Below, piece by piece: positions 1-8,161 of a stretch of DNA of 64,000 nucleotides. How positions within the stretch are numbered: position 1 is the first letter of the stretch; every line of letters starts with the position of its first letter. Both the position numbers and the translations under genes were made by a program. Location of the stretch: positions 3,968,001-4,032,000 of the forward strand of contig OW818686.1 of assembly GCA_942493305.1 (NCBI GenBank), in the 5' to 3' direction. The notes under the pieces were generated by a model. It was not told the origin of the DNA. It did not search any database and saw only the letters and a list, made by a program, of their open reading frames with translations. This stretch comes from UBA7672 sp030824255. Lineage in GTDB: Bacteria; Pseudomonadota; Alphaproteobacteria; Caulobacterales; Hyphomonadaceae.

Positions 1-292
1 AGCGCCACCACATGAACTCCGAGCCTTCGGCCATTGTGTAGGGCTCGCCGGGCATGTTCCAACCGCCATCGACGGTGGCGTCATAGAAGCCAAACTCCTT
101 GTCCGGCGTGCCGACGCCGCGCAGGGGCGCATCCATCGCCATGTTGAGCATCGGGGATTCGTCGGGGCTGTAGTTCCTGCCCGCTTCGAGCATCAGGACG
201 CTCGCGCCGGCTTTGGCGAGCATCCAGGCGGCCATCGCGCCGCCCGCGCCGGAGCCAACGACGACGGCATCGTGCGGATCGTCTGGTGTCAT
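1..292 (-). CDS. GMC-family oxidoreductase, N-terminal part (cut by window edge)
   Basis: About 97 residues are visible, reading from an ATG at 292 off the left edge. The N-terminus has an FAD dinucleotide-binding loop, VVVGSGAGGAMAAWMLAKAG, followed by an acidic strand end (LMLEAG) as in GMC (glucose-methanol-choline) oxidoreductases, and an EPYTMAEGSE segment typical of the family. The enzyme would oxidise an alcohol substrate with FAD; the substrate cannot be inferred because the C-terminal half lies outside the window. The neighbouring gene at 450 is divergent. Confidence 0.8.
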   Translation of the reverse strand, partial: MTPDDPHDAVVVGSGAGGAMAAWMLAKAGASVLMLEAGRNYSPDESPMLNMAMDAPLRGVGTPDKEFGFYDATVDGGWNMPGEPYTMAEGSEFMWWR

Positions 293-449
293 GGTGCGGC
301 TCCCCTGAGTGCGGCCATTTTTGGCCTGCATTCGGGGCGAGACTAGCGCGTGTGTGGGGGATGTCGACTGGGGAAGGATTGCTGTGCGCGAAGCCCGAAG
401 TGCGCAGCGCCGGAATGACAGTTCAAGAATGACCCGCTACAAACCGGGC

Positions 450-1241
450 ATGACACAGACACGCACGCTGATCGCTTTCAACACCGCAACCGCGAGCGAG
501 AACAAGATCCATGACGACAGCGTAGCCAGCCGGTTCGGGTTTACTGGTGGGCTGGTGCCGGGCGTGGATGTGTTCGCCTACCTCGCGCACGCGCCGATGG
601 CGGCCTGGGGAATGGACTGGCTCCGCGGGGGCGCGATGCGGGCACGGTTCTACAAGCCGGTGTACGATGGCGAACCGACGACGGTGACGTCTGTGGCGGA
701 GGGGGATGGGCTGACGCTCACATGCTCGGCGCGCGGGGAGATGTGCGCGACGGGGTCAGCCGGGAGAAAGGGCGCAGCCGCGCCCATCGAGCTTTTGGGT
801 TTGGGGGTGATGCCGGAGATGGATACCCGACCACGGGCATCGATGGAGAGCCTGAAGGTTGGCGCGACGCTGGGGACGTTGCGCGAGGTCTATCGGCGCG
901 AGGCCGGGCTGGAGCACATCGAGGCGGTGCGGGATGACGCTGCGCTTTACGAGGATGGAGGCGTGGCGAATGCGGCGTGGCTGCTGCGGCGGGCTAACTA
1001 TGTGCTCGCGGAGAATGTCATGCTGGGGCCGTGGATCCATGTCGAGAGCGCGATCAACATGCACTCGCTCCTCCGCGACGGGGAAGAGCTGGAGGTGCGG
1101 GCGGTGGTGGCGGACAATGTGGACGCCAAAGGGCACCTGATGGTGGTGCTGGACGTGCAGATGTTGTCTGCGGCGCGGCATGTGATGAGCTGCCGACACT
1201 GGGCGATCTATGAGCCGCGGCAGGTGCGCGAGGCGCGCTGA
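450..1241 (+). CDS. Hotdog-fold (MaoC-like) hypothetical protein
   Basis: About 263 residues. I chose the ATG at 450 (MTQTRTLIAF); an in-frame ATG lies at 429 and the frame stays open upstream to 309, but that extension looks non-coding. The N-terminal half (FTGGLVPGVDVFAYL, then ARFYKPVYDGE) resembles the central helix and following strands of MaoC-like hotdog thioester dehydratases. The C-terminal half (WIHVESAINMHSLLRDGEEL) looks like a second hotdog repeat. No catalytic D/H pair could be assigned with certainty, so a thioester hydratase or hydrolase role is inference. It stands alone between a divergent oxidoreductase and a convergent protease. Confidence 0.6.
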   Translation: MTQTRTLIAFNTATASENKIHDDSVASRFGFTGGLVPGVDVFAYLAHAPMAAWGMDWLRGGAMRARFYKPVYDGEPTTVTSVAEGDGLTLTCSARGEMCATGSAGRKGAAAPIELLGLGVMPEMDTRPRASMESLKVGATLGTLREVYRREAGLEHIEAVRDDAALYEDGGVANAAWLLRRANYVLAENVMLGPWIHVESAINMHSLLRDGEELEVRAVVADNVDAKGHLMVVLDVQMLSAARHVMSCRHWAIYEPRQVREAR

Positions 1242-1262
1242 GCACGCCTCGCTGATGTCTGA

Positions 1263-2081
1263 CTAGAATGTCGCGTAGCCGCGCGAGGTGATGTAGCTGC
1301 GCAGTTCGGCGATGCGGGTTTCGGGGTTCGGGTGCGTGGACATCCACTCGGTAGGACGATCGCTGGAGGCGGCTCCCATCTTTTCCCAGAGACGGACGGC
1401 CTGTTTCACGTCGTAGCCCGTCTGGTGCATGTAATCGACGCCGAGCTTGTCGGCTTCAAGTTCGTTGTTGCGGCTGAACGGCAGGAGGATGCCGACCGTG
1501 GCGCCCGCGCCGAGGACGCCGATCGCCATTTCCTGCTGGTCGCGCGGGAGACCGCCGAGCGCCGCGCCGCCAAGGGCGACACCGAGCGATGCGGCGGACT
1601 GCTGACCGGCGCGGAGGGCGGCGTGGCGGGCGACGACGTGACCGGCCTCGTGACCCATGACAGCAGCGATCTGTGCGTCGTTGTCCACGAAATCGATCAG
1701 ACCCTTGTAGAAACCGACCTTGCCGCCCGGCAGCACGAAGGCGTTGAGCTCTTTCGAGTCGAACACCACGAATTCCCACGCGGCGTTCTGCACCGGAGCG
1801 ACGGCGGAAATCTTGCGGCCAACGGCCTGGAGACGCGCGTTGGCGTTGGCGTCGCGCGAGATGGGCGTTTCCTTCTTGGTCTGTTCCCACGCCTCGGCCG
1901 CGAGCGGGACGAGATCGGAGTCCGAAGGAGCGAGAAATTCGCCGACGCTGGAGCAGCCGACAGCCGTGCCGGCGCCGCCCAGCACCATCGTGCCGGCGAT
2001 GAGACGCTTCAGGATATCGCGGCGCGGCATGCCTTCGAGGGACACGATCTGCGGTTTCGCTACGTTATGGTTCTCGCACAT
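1263..2081 (-). CDS. M48-family zinc metalloprotease, exported
   Basis: About 272 residues from the ATG at 2081, which has a GGAGG nine bases upstream; a later in-frame ATG lies at 2030. The zinc motif HEAGH is at about 144-148, and a downstream LEADKLG supplies the third ligand Glu (about 209), as in M48 (Oma1/BepA/LoiP) peptidases. The N-terminus has a PRRDILKRL twin-arginine-like motif followed by a hydrophobic stretch ending in GTAVGC. It may therefore be exported by Tat or be a lipoprotein with a weak lipobox. Family members act in envelope protein quality control. It is convergent with the gene at 450. Confidence 0.88.
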   Translation of the reverse strand: MCENHNVAKPQIVSLEGMPRRDILKRLIAGTMVLGGAGTAVGCSSVGEFLAPSDSDLVPLAAEAWEQTKKETPISRDANANARLQAVGRKISAVAPVQNAAWEFVVFDSKELNAFVLPGGKVGFYKGLIDFVDNDAQIAAVMGHEAGHVVARHAALRAGQQSAASLGVALGGAALGGLPRDQQEMAIGVLGAGATVGILLPFSRNNELEADKLGVDYMHQTGYDVKQAVRLWEKMGAASSDRPTEWMSTHPNPETRIAELRSYITSRGYATF

Positions 2082-2172
2082 GAAAGCGGTCCTCCGGGGG
2101 AATCTGATGGCTAACATAGACCGTGCCGGAGCATAGGCAAAAGCCCCGGCTCACAGGCGATTTGCAGGCAAT

Positions 2173-3357
2173 TCAGATGACGCTGTCGCGACGGAGGGCT
2201 TCTATCGCGGTGGAATCGAGGCCGAGGACTTCGGCGAGGACCTCATCCGTGTGTTGGCCGACGGTGTCGGGGGCGGGGCGGCGGATGGTGGAGGGGGTGG
2301 AGGAGAGGCGGGGGGTGGGGGCGGGCATGGGGATGCGGCCGAGGGAGGGGTGGTCTTCCCAGTGGATGGCGTCGCGGGCGATGAATTGCGGATCTGTCAC
2401 CATGCCGTCGGGGCGATAGATGGGACCGGCGGGGACGCCGGCTTCGGACATGATCGCATCGACTTCGGCGACGGTGTGCGGCTTCGTCCAGTCGGAGATC
2501 ATGTTGTCGAGTTCGCTCTGGCGCTGGCCGCGTGCGGTGTGAGTCTTGAAGCGTTCATCTTCGGCCCATTCGGGCTTGCCGATCACTTCAACAAAGCGCG
2601 CGAAGACTTTATCCTGGTTGGCGCCGATGACGATATCGCCGTCGCTGCACGGATAGGCGTTGGAGGGGGCGATGCCGGGGAGGATGGAGCCCGAGCGCGT
2701 GCGCATGTGGCCGCTCGCGCCGTAATCCGGCAGGAGGGATTCGGTGACTTGCAGCACGGCTTCGTAGAGTGCGCTGTCGACGACCTGCCCCTTCCCGGTG
2801 AGCTTCACCTGATGCAGGGCGGCGAGCGCGCCCATGCAGCCATAGGTGGCGGCGAGCGTGTCGCCTATCGATAAGCCCATGCGGGAGGGCGGTCGGTCGG
2901 GGTCGCCAACGAGATGGCGCCAGCCGCCCATGGCTTCGCCGACGAGGCCGAAGCCGGCGCGGTCTGCATAGGGGCCGGTCTGGCCGTAGCCGGAGACGCG
3001 GACGATGATGAGTTTCGGGTTCAACGCGTGGAGCGTGTCGGGGGCCATGCCCCATTTTTCGAGTGTGCCGGGGCGGAAGTTTTCGATGAGGATGTCGGCC
3101 TGCGCGATGAGATCGCGGGCAACCTGCTGGCCACGTTCGACGCGGAGGTTGAGGGCGACGGAGCGCTTGTTACGGGCGATGGTGCGCCACCAGGCAGGCT
3201 TTGCGCCCTGCCCCCACTGGCGCATCGGATCACCCTCGCCGGGCTGTTCGATCTTGATGACGTCCGCGCCCATGTCGCCCATGAGCTGTCCGCAGAACGG
3301 GCCCGCGATGAGCGAGCCCATTTCGATGACGCGGAGACCTTCGAGCGGACCACTCAC
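2173..3357 (-). CDS. CaiB/BaiF-type CoA-transferase (family III)
   Basis: 394 residues from a GTG at 3357 that overlaps the stop of the upstream lyase gene (GTGA). The family III hallmarks are present: LEGLRVIEMGS at the N-terminus, MGADVIKIEQPGEGDPMR, a NFRPGTLEKWG segment, and an Asp in SIGDTLAATYG matching the catalytic aspartate that forms the acyl anhydride. It transfers CoA between carboxylic acids; the specific pair is not evident. Tight coupling with an HMG-CoA lyase suggests leucine or related branched-chain acid catabolism, which is inference. An open extension upstream of 3357 is the shadow of the lyase gene. Confidence 0.9.
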   Translation of the reverse strand: MSGPLEGLRVIEMGSLIAGPFCGQLMGDMGADVIKIEQPGEGDPMRQWGQGAKPAWWRTIARNKRSVALNLRVERGQQVARDLIAQADILIENFRPGTLEKWGMAPDTLHALNPKLIIVRVSGYGQTGPYADRAGFGLVGEAMGGWRHLVGDPDRPPSRMGLSIGDTLAATYGCMGALAALHQVKLTGKGQVVDSALYEAVLQVTESLLPDYGASGHMRTRSGSILPGIAPSNAYPCSDGDIVIGANQDKVFARFVEVIGKPEWAEDERFKTHTARGQRQSELDNMISDWTKPHTVAEVDAIMSEAGVPAGPIYRPDGMVTDPQFIARDAIHWEDHPSLGRIPMPAPTPRLSSTPSTIRRPAPDTVGQHTDEVLAEVLGLDSTAIEALRRDSVI

Positions 3358-4256
3358 TTCGGAAACCCGCCCGCCCGGCTGACAAGGCCGGGGAGTTGGC
3401 GGTTCATTTTCACGCCGAGCCACTTCGCGGTTTCGATGAGGCCGTCGAGGCGGATGCCGGTTTCGACGCCGGAGCGTTGGAGCATGTATTGCACGTCTTC
3501 GCTCGCCACATTGCCCGTGGCGTTGGGGGCGAAGGGGCAGCCGCCTATGCCGCCGATCGAGGCGTCGATTGTCGTCGCGCCGGATTCGACGGCGGCCCAT
3601 GCGTTGGCGATGGCGGTGTTGCGCGTGTCGTGGAAGTGGGCGCGGATGGGCAGGCCGGGAACGGCGGCCTTCACGGCGGCCATGACGGCTTTCACCTGCG
3701 TGGGGACGCCGACGCCGATCGTGTCTGCGATGGCGATCTCGCGCGGGCCGGCGGCGGCGACGCGGCGGGCGAGATCGGCGACTCGTGCGGGCGCGATCTC
3801 GCCATCGAAGGGGCAGCCGAAGGCGACGGAGATGGTGGCCTGCGCGGAGCGGCCATGCTCCTTGGCGAGGCGGATGATCTCGATCGCGTCTTCGAGGGTT
3901 TCATCAGACGTGCGGCCCTGGTTGCGCGTGCCGAAACCGTCGCTGGCGGAGATGACGGCGCCGAGCTCATGCACCTGCGTTTCGAAGGCGCGGAGGGCGC
4001 CGCGCTTGTTGAGGACGAGGCCAATATAGGTGACCTCTTGTCTGTCGCGTTTCGGGAGCGCGGCGACGACGGCCTCCGCATCCGCCATCTGCGGCACGCG
4101 GCCGGGATGGACGAAGCTGGCGACCTCGATGCGCGTGATGCCGGTGACGAGGGCGCGGGTGATCAGCTCGATCTTGTCGGGCGTGGGGAAGAAGCCGGGC
4201 TCGTTCTGCAGGCCATCGCGCGGGGAGACTTCGACGAGTTCGATGCGGTGGCTCAT
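3354..4256 (-). CDS. Hydroxymethylglutaryl-CoA lyase
   Basis: 300 residues. It begins with VEVSPRDGLQNE, the metal- and substrate-binding signature of HMGL-like TIM-barrel enzymes. Near the C-terminus it carries GGIGGCPFAPNATGNVASED, which includes the active-site loop cysteine of HMG-CoA lyase. The enzyme cleaves HMG-CoA to acetyl-CoA and acetoacetate, the last step of leucine degradation. Its stop overlaps the start of the CoA-transferase gene, and a small lipoprotein gene precedes it by three bases, so all three are probably one transcript. Confidence 0.93.
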   Translation of the reverse strand: MSHRIELVEVSPRDGLQNEPGFFPTPDKIELITRALVTGITRIEVASFVHPGRVPQMADAEAVVAALPKRDRQEVTYIGLVLNKRGALRAFETQVHELGAVISASDGFGTRNQGRTSDETLEDAIEIIRLAKEHGRSAQATISVAFGCPFDGEIAPARVADLARRVAAAGPREIAIADTIGVGVPTQVKAVMAAVKAAVPGLPIRAHFHDTRNTAIANAWAAVESGATTIDASIGGIGGCPFAPNATGNVASEDVQYMLQRSGVETGIRLDGLIETAKWLGVKMNRQLPGLVSRAGGFPK

Positions 4257-4259
4257 TGT

Positions 4260-4649
4260 TCAGTCCGTATAATTGTGAGTGATGGTGACGCCGCGAACAA
4301 CGAGCTCGCTGTCGATGATGCGGGATCGTCCGTGGTAAGAAAGCGAGAGTGCGCGGGGAGCCGTCCATTCGAGCTGGATGTCTGGCCCGCCCCAACTGGC
4401 CGTGGGCGCTGCGCCGCTGGCTGTGTCCACAATGAAGGTGTTGCCCTTGCCGGTTTCGGTTTCGCCGGCGGCGAGGATCGATATCTGGGATGCCATGCCC
4501 GTCGGGCCGCCGCAGGCCCGCTTGAATAGAACAGCCTTCAGCTCCCCATCGGGCGAGATGGCTTCGCGAATGACCTCGTTCTGGCACACGGGCTCGGACT
4601 CGCCGCAGGCGGCGAGGAGGAGCGTGGCAAGAATGGCGGCGCGGAACAT
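4260..4649 (-). CDS. Small lipoprotein of unknown function
   Basis: 129 residues. The N-terminus MFRAAILATLLLAACGE is a clear lipoprotein signal with lipobox LAAC, so the mature protein is probably anchored in the membrane via Cys15. The rest contains a few beta-rich stretches and two further cysteines, with no family I recognise. It ends three bases before the HMG-CoA lyase gene and is likely the first gene of that operon, but no functional link can be read from the sequence. Confidence 0.75.
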   Translation of the reverse strand: MFRAAILATLLLAACGESEPVCQNEVIREAISPDGELKAVLFKRACGGPTGMASQISILAAGETETGKGNTFIVDTASGAAPTASWGGPDIQLEWTAPRALSLSYHGRSRIIDSELVVRGVTITHNYTD

Positions 4650-4715
4650 GGATGAGTTATTGGCGCGGCAGGATCGGGCGTCAATTGCGTTGGAAGATTG
4701 GTGAGCCCCGCCCTT

Positions 4716-4818
4716 GTCCTACGAGACGGCCTTCAGCCTCCTCAGGATGAGGGCTTCACAACCACCGGACATGGAAAGCCCTCATCCCGAGGAGCCGCGC
4801 AGCGGCGTCTCGAAGGAC
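4716..4818. repeat. Long imperfect inverted repeat (intergenic palindromic element)
   Basis: The left arm (4716-4755) and right arm (4777-4818) are near reverse complements across about 40 bases, with a roughly 21-base loop. The core is CTCATCCCGAGGAG with GCGCAGCGGCGTCTCGAAGGA. Elements of this type are common in alphaproteobacterial intergenic regions. This one sits between a lipoprotein gene start and the glpK stop, where the hairpin could also attenuate transcription leaving glpK. Confidence 0.75.
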
Positions 4819-4828
4819 GGGGGCGGGC

Positions 4829-6301
4829 TCAAGCCGTCTTCACGCGCTGCACCGCCTGCTTCCACGCAGCAAGGCGGGTGTTGCGGTCTTCGGCAGGCAT
4901 TGCGGGTTCGAACTTGCGGTCGAGTTGCCAGAGGGAGGCGGCTTCGTCGAGGGAGGCGAATTCGCCGGCGCCCACGGCGGCAAGGATGGCGGCGCCGAGG
5001 ACGGTGGTTTCGACATTCTTCGGGCGGACGACCTGAATGCCGAGAATGTCTGACATGAATTGCAGCAGCCAGTTGTTGCGGGACATGCCACCATCAACGC
5101 GGAGGGTTTGTGGGGCAACGCCATCCTTGGCCATGGCTTCGAGGAGTTCGGCGGTCTGGAAAGCGGCGCTTTCGAGAGCGGCGCGCGCGATGTGAGCGAC
5201 CGTGGAGCCGCGTTGCAGGCCAAGGATGGCGCCGCGTGCGTCTGAATCCCAATGCGGCGCGCCGAGGCCGGTGAAGGCGGGGACGAGGTGGACGCCGGAG
5301 GTATCGTCTATGCTCTCGGCGAGTTCGCCAGCGTGGGCGCCGTCGCGGATGATCTTCAGCTCGTCGCGCAGCCACTGGATGGTGGAGCCGGCGGAGAGGA
5401 TGGAGCCTTCGAGGGCGTAGGTGGTCTGGCCCGCGACCCGATAGGCGATCGTGCCCAGCAGGCGCGAGGTGGAGCGTTTGAGTTCGGCGCCGGTGTTGAG
5501 GACGAGGAAGCCGCCTGTGCCGTAGGTGGATTTGACGTCACCCGCGTTGAAGCCGGCCTGCCCGACGAGAGCGGCCTGCTGGTCGCCGGCCACGCCGCGA
5601 ATGGGGAGCGACGGGCCGAAGATGTCGGAGACGCCAAAATCGGCGGCGCTGTCTTTCACTTCGGGGAGGAGGTTCATCGGCACTTGGAAGAGCGCGCAGA
5701 GGTCTTCGTCCCAGCGGCCCTTGCGGATGTCGTAGAGGGCTGTGCGCGAGGCGTTGGTGGCGTCGGTGGCGTGGACGCGGCCGCCGGTGAGGCGCCAGAT
5801 GAGAAAGCTATCGATTGTGCCGGCGGCAAGTTCGCCGCGCTTCGCGCGCTCGCGGGCGCCGGGGACCTGGTCGAGTATCCAACTGATCTTGGACGCGGAG
5901 AAATACGGGTCGAGGACGAGGCCGGTGCGTTCGGAGACGAGCGGCTCGTGGCCTTCGGCGGCGAGCTGTTGCGTGATGGAGGCTGTGCGGCGGTCCTGCC
6001 AGACGATGGCGTTGTGGATCGCCTCGCCGGTCTTGCGATCCCACACGACGACGGTTTCGCGCTGGTTGGTGACGCCTATGGCGGCGATCTTGCGCGCGCC
6101 GAGGCGTTCGACTGTCTGTTCGGCTGTCCGGCGCTGGGTGCGCCAGATGGCTTCGGGATCGTGTTCGACCCAGCCGGAGTGCGGGAATATCTGGGGGAAT
6201 TCTTCCTGAGCCGAAGCGACAACCTGTCCGTCGAGGCCGATGGCCATGGCGCGGCTGGAGGTTGTGCCCTGGTCGAGAGCGAGGATGACGCCTTTTGTCA
6301 T
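4829..6301 (-). CDS. glpK: Glycerol kinase
   Basis: 490 residues from the ATG at 6301, which overlaps the stop of the upstream GNAT gene (ATGA). The N-terminus ILALDQGTTSSRAM is the phosphate-1 motif of FGGY kinases. WVEHDPEAIW, GVTNQRETVVVWD, AIVWQDRRT, STYGTGGFLVLNTG and the ATP-site RVDGGMSRNNW all match GlpK. It phosphorylates glycerol to glycerol-3-phosphate in the cytoplasm. Length is normal for the family. No glpF or glpD lies nearby; it appears to be the distal gene of the ast/GNAT transcript. Confidence 0.96.
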   Translation of the reverse strand: MTKGVILALDQGTTSSRAMAIGLDGQVVASAQEEFPQIFPHSGWVEHDPEAIWRTQRRTAEQTVERLGARKIAAIGVTNQRETVVVWDRKTGEAIHNAIVWQDRRTASITQQLAAEGHEPLVSERTGLVLDPYFSASKISWILDQVPGARERAKRGELAAGTIDSFLIWRLTGGRVHATDATNASRTALYDIRKGRWDEDLCALFQVPMNLLPEVKDSAADFGVSDIFGPSLPIRGVAGDQQAALVGQAGFNAGDVKSTYGTGGFLVLNTGAELKRSTSRLLGTIAYRVAGQTTYALEGSILSAGSTIQWLRDELKIIRDGAHAGELAESIDDTSGVHLVPAFTGLGAPHWDSDARGAILGLQRGSTVAHIARAALESAAFQTAELLEAMAKDGVAPQTLRVDGGMSRNNWLLQFMSDILGIQVVRPKNVETTVLGAAILAAVGAGEFASLDEAASLWQLDRKFEPAMPAEDRNTRLAAWKQAVQRVKTA

Positions 6302-6840
6302 GCTGGACGCCTGCGCTCGAACTGGATGGTGGGGACGTCCTTGTAGGTCGTGCGGGCGCGTTCGGTGAAGCCGAACTTCTTCGCGAGCTTGATGGAGGGC
6401 GCGTTGTCTGGGTCTATGAGGGCGACGAGGCAGGCGGCGTTGAAGCGCGCCTTCTCCCAGCCAAGGACAGTAGCGAGAGCTTCGCTGGCGTAGCCTTTGC
6501 CGTGGGCTTCGGGGGTCAGCGCCCAGCCGAGTTCGCGATCCTCGCCGAAGGACGGCAGGATTTCGCGTTTGGCGTCCATGATGCCGATCTCGCCGATGAA
6601 GGCGCCGGTGGCCTTCTCCTCGATGGCCCAGAAGCCGTGGCCAAGCAGGACCCACGAACCCGCATAGCGTTGCAGGCGCTGCCAGACTTCCTCGCGGGTG
6701 TAGGGCCGGCCACCGATGAAACGCGTAACGATGGGATCGTTCCAGAGCGGAAGCGCGTCCTGGAGATCGCCCGCGACGTGGCCGCGCAGGCGGAGACGCT
6801 CCGACTCGATGACCGGGGCCAGGCTAAAACTGGAAGTCAT
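6298..6840 (-). CDS. GNAT-family N-acetyltransferase (RimJ/RimL-like)
   Basis: 180 residues. It starts with ESERLRLRGHVAGDLQDALPLWNDP, which I read as the first strand and helix of the RimJ/RimL-type GNAT fold. ELGWALTPEAHGKGYASEAL is the acetyl-CoA-binding motif A, followed by a C-terminal AKKFGFTERA motif B. The substrate is unknown; RimJ/RimL-like enzymes acetylate protein N-termini or small amines. Its start lies inside the 3' end of astB (17-base overlap) and its stop overlaps the glpK start, which implies translational coupling to both. Confidence 0.85.
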   Translation of the reverse strand: MTSSFSLAPVIESERLRLRGHVAGDLQDALPLWNDPIVTRFIGGRPYTREEVWQRLQRYAGSWVLLGHGFWAIEEKATGAFIGEIGIMDAKREILPSFGEDRELGWALTPEAHGKGYASEALATVLGWEKARFNAACLVALIDPDNAPSIKLAKKFGFTERARTTYKDVPTIQFERRRPA

Positions 6841-8161
6841 GCACGGGTCCGAGGTTCAGGGTCTGGCCGATGGCGTCGAGCGCGGCGCGGCATTCGTCGA
6901 GCAGCGCGGGGTCGGCGAGATCGGCAGGGGCGAGACGATCGCGATAGTGCTGGCGGACAATGGATTCGAGGGCGTCTATCTTCGCATCGTCGAGGATGAC
7001 GGAGGCGCTGAGGGCCTTGAGCTCGTCTGGCATCAGGACGACGCGGAGACGGAGGCAGGCAGGACCGCCGCCATTGCGCATGGACTGGCGCAGGTCGAAG
7101 TAATGCGCCTCGCGGATGGGACCGTTGGTGGCCAGCACGCGGTCGACGAAGGCCTTGGCGCGGGGCGTCTCCTCGACCTCATGCGGCAGGATGAGCGCCA
7201 TCTCGCCGGAGGGCAATGTGAGTATCTGGGAGTTGAAGAGGTAGGATTTCACCGCTTCAGGAAGCGTGAGCTCGTCGGGTGTTGCTTCGAGCAGGACGGG
7301 GTCGAACCCCTTTGCGGCGCAGGCGCGCTTCAGACCTTCGAGGAAAGCGTCGCGCTGTTCGAAGGCCTGGCCGTGAAACATCAAGGCAGGACCGTTGGAG
7401 ACGGCGACAACATCATTGTGGAAGGCGCCAGCGTCGATGGCGGCTTTTGACTGCTGTGTCAGCAGCGCGCCGCCGCCGGTCCAGAGCTGGTGCTGGGTGG
7501 CGACGATGTGGCTCGCTTCGAGGGCCTGGCGCGGGGTGAAGCCGCCCTGCTCCGATTTGGCAAAGGCGGATTTGCCGTAGACGAAGATTTCGAGCCCTCG
7601 CTCGCCATGGCTCGGCGCGAGCCGGCAGTGGTTGGCGGCGCCCTCATCCCCGAAGGTATGGAAGGACACGGCATCGTGGACTGCGAAGTGGCGCTCGTCC
7701 GCGAAGATGGCGCGGAGGACGCGCGTGGTGGTGTCGACTTCCAGCGAACGATGAAAATGCGAGGACAGGTTCGCGGGCGTGAAATGGACCTTGCCGTCGC
7801 CCGTGTCCGCCGAGGGCGAGACAGTGGCGGCATTGGCGGTCCACATGCTGGAGGCCGAAGCGACATTGGCGAGCAACGCGGGATTGGCGCGGCCTGCAAT
7901 CTCCAGCACCTGCGCGTCGGTTCCGCCGAAGCCCATGCGGCGGAGGCTGCGCACATGCGGACGCTCCTGCGGCGGCAGCACGCCCTGCACGAGCCCCATG
8001 CGCAGAAGCGCGCGCATCTTGGAGAGCCCCTGAAGGGCGGCTTCGCGGGGATTGGAGATTTTGCCTTCGTTGGACGCCGCCGCGAGATTGCCCTGCGCAA
8101 GGCCGCCATAGTTGTGCGTGGGGCCGACCAGACCGTCGAAGTTGACCTCCACGGCGCTCAT
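6824..8161 (-). CDS. astB: N-succinylarginine dihydrolase
   Basis: 445 residues, the usual AstB length. The N-terminus EVNFDGLVGPTHNYGGLAQG is diagnostic, and SLRRMGFGGTD, a conserved central AHYFDLRQSMRNGGGPAC stretch and the catalytic Cys in GGGPACLRLRV are present. It hydrolyses N2-succinylarginine to N2-succinylornithine, CO2 and ammonia, the second step of the ammonia-producing AST arginine catabolic pathway. Its start overlaps the astD stop by four bases, so it is cotranscribed with astA and astD. Confidence 0.96.
   Translation of the reverse strand: MSAVEVNFDGLVGPTHNYGGLAQGNLAAASNEGKISNPREAALQGLSKMRALLRMGLVQGVLPPQERPHVRSLRRMGFGGTDAQVLEIAGRANPALLANVASASSMWTANAATVSPSADTGDGKVHFTPANLSSHFHRSLEVDTTTRVLRAIFADERHFAVHDAVSFHTFGDEGAANHCRLAPSHGERGLEIFVYGKSAFAKSEQGGFTPRQALEASHIVATQHQLWTGGGALLTQQSKAAIDAGAFHNDVVAVSNGPALMFHGQAFEQRDAFLEGLKRACAAKGFDPVLLEATPDELTLPEAVKSYLFNSQILTLPSGEMALILPHEVEETPRAKAFVDRVLATNGPIREAHYFDLRQSMRNGGGPACLRLRVVLMPDELKALSASVILDDAKIDALESIVRQHYRDRLAPADLADPALLDECRAALDAIGQTLNLGPVHDFQF

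Noticed and set aside
4650..4828. Small frames across the inverted repeat region
   Set aside because: They run through the palindrome and have no ribosome-binding site or family support.
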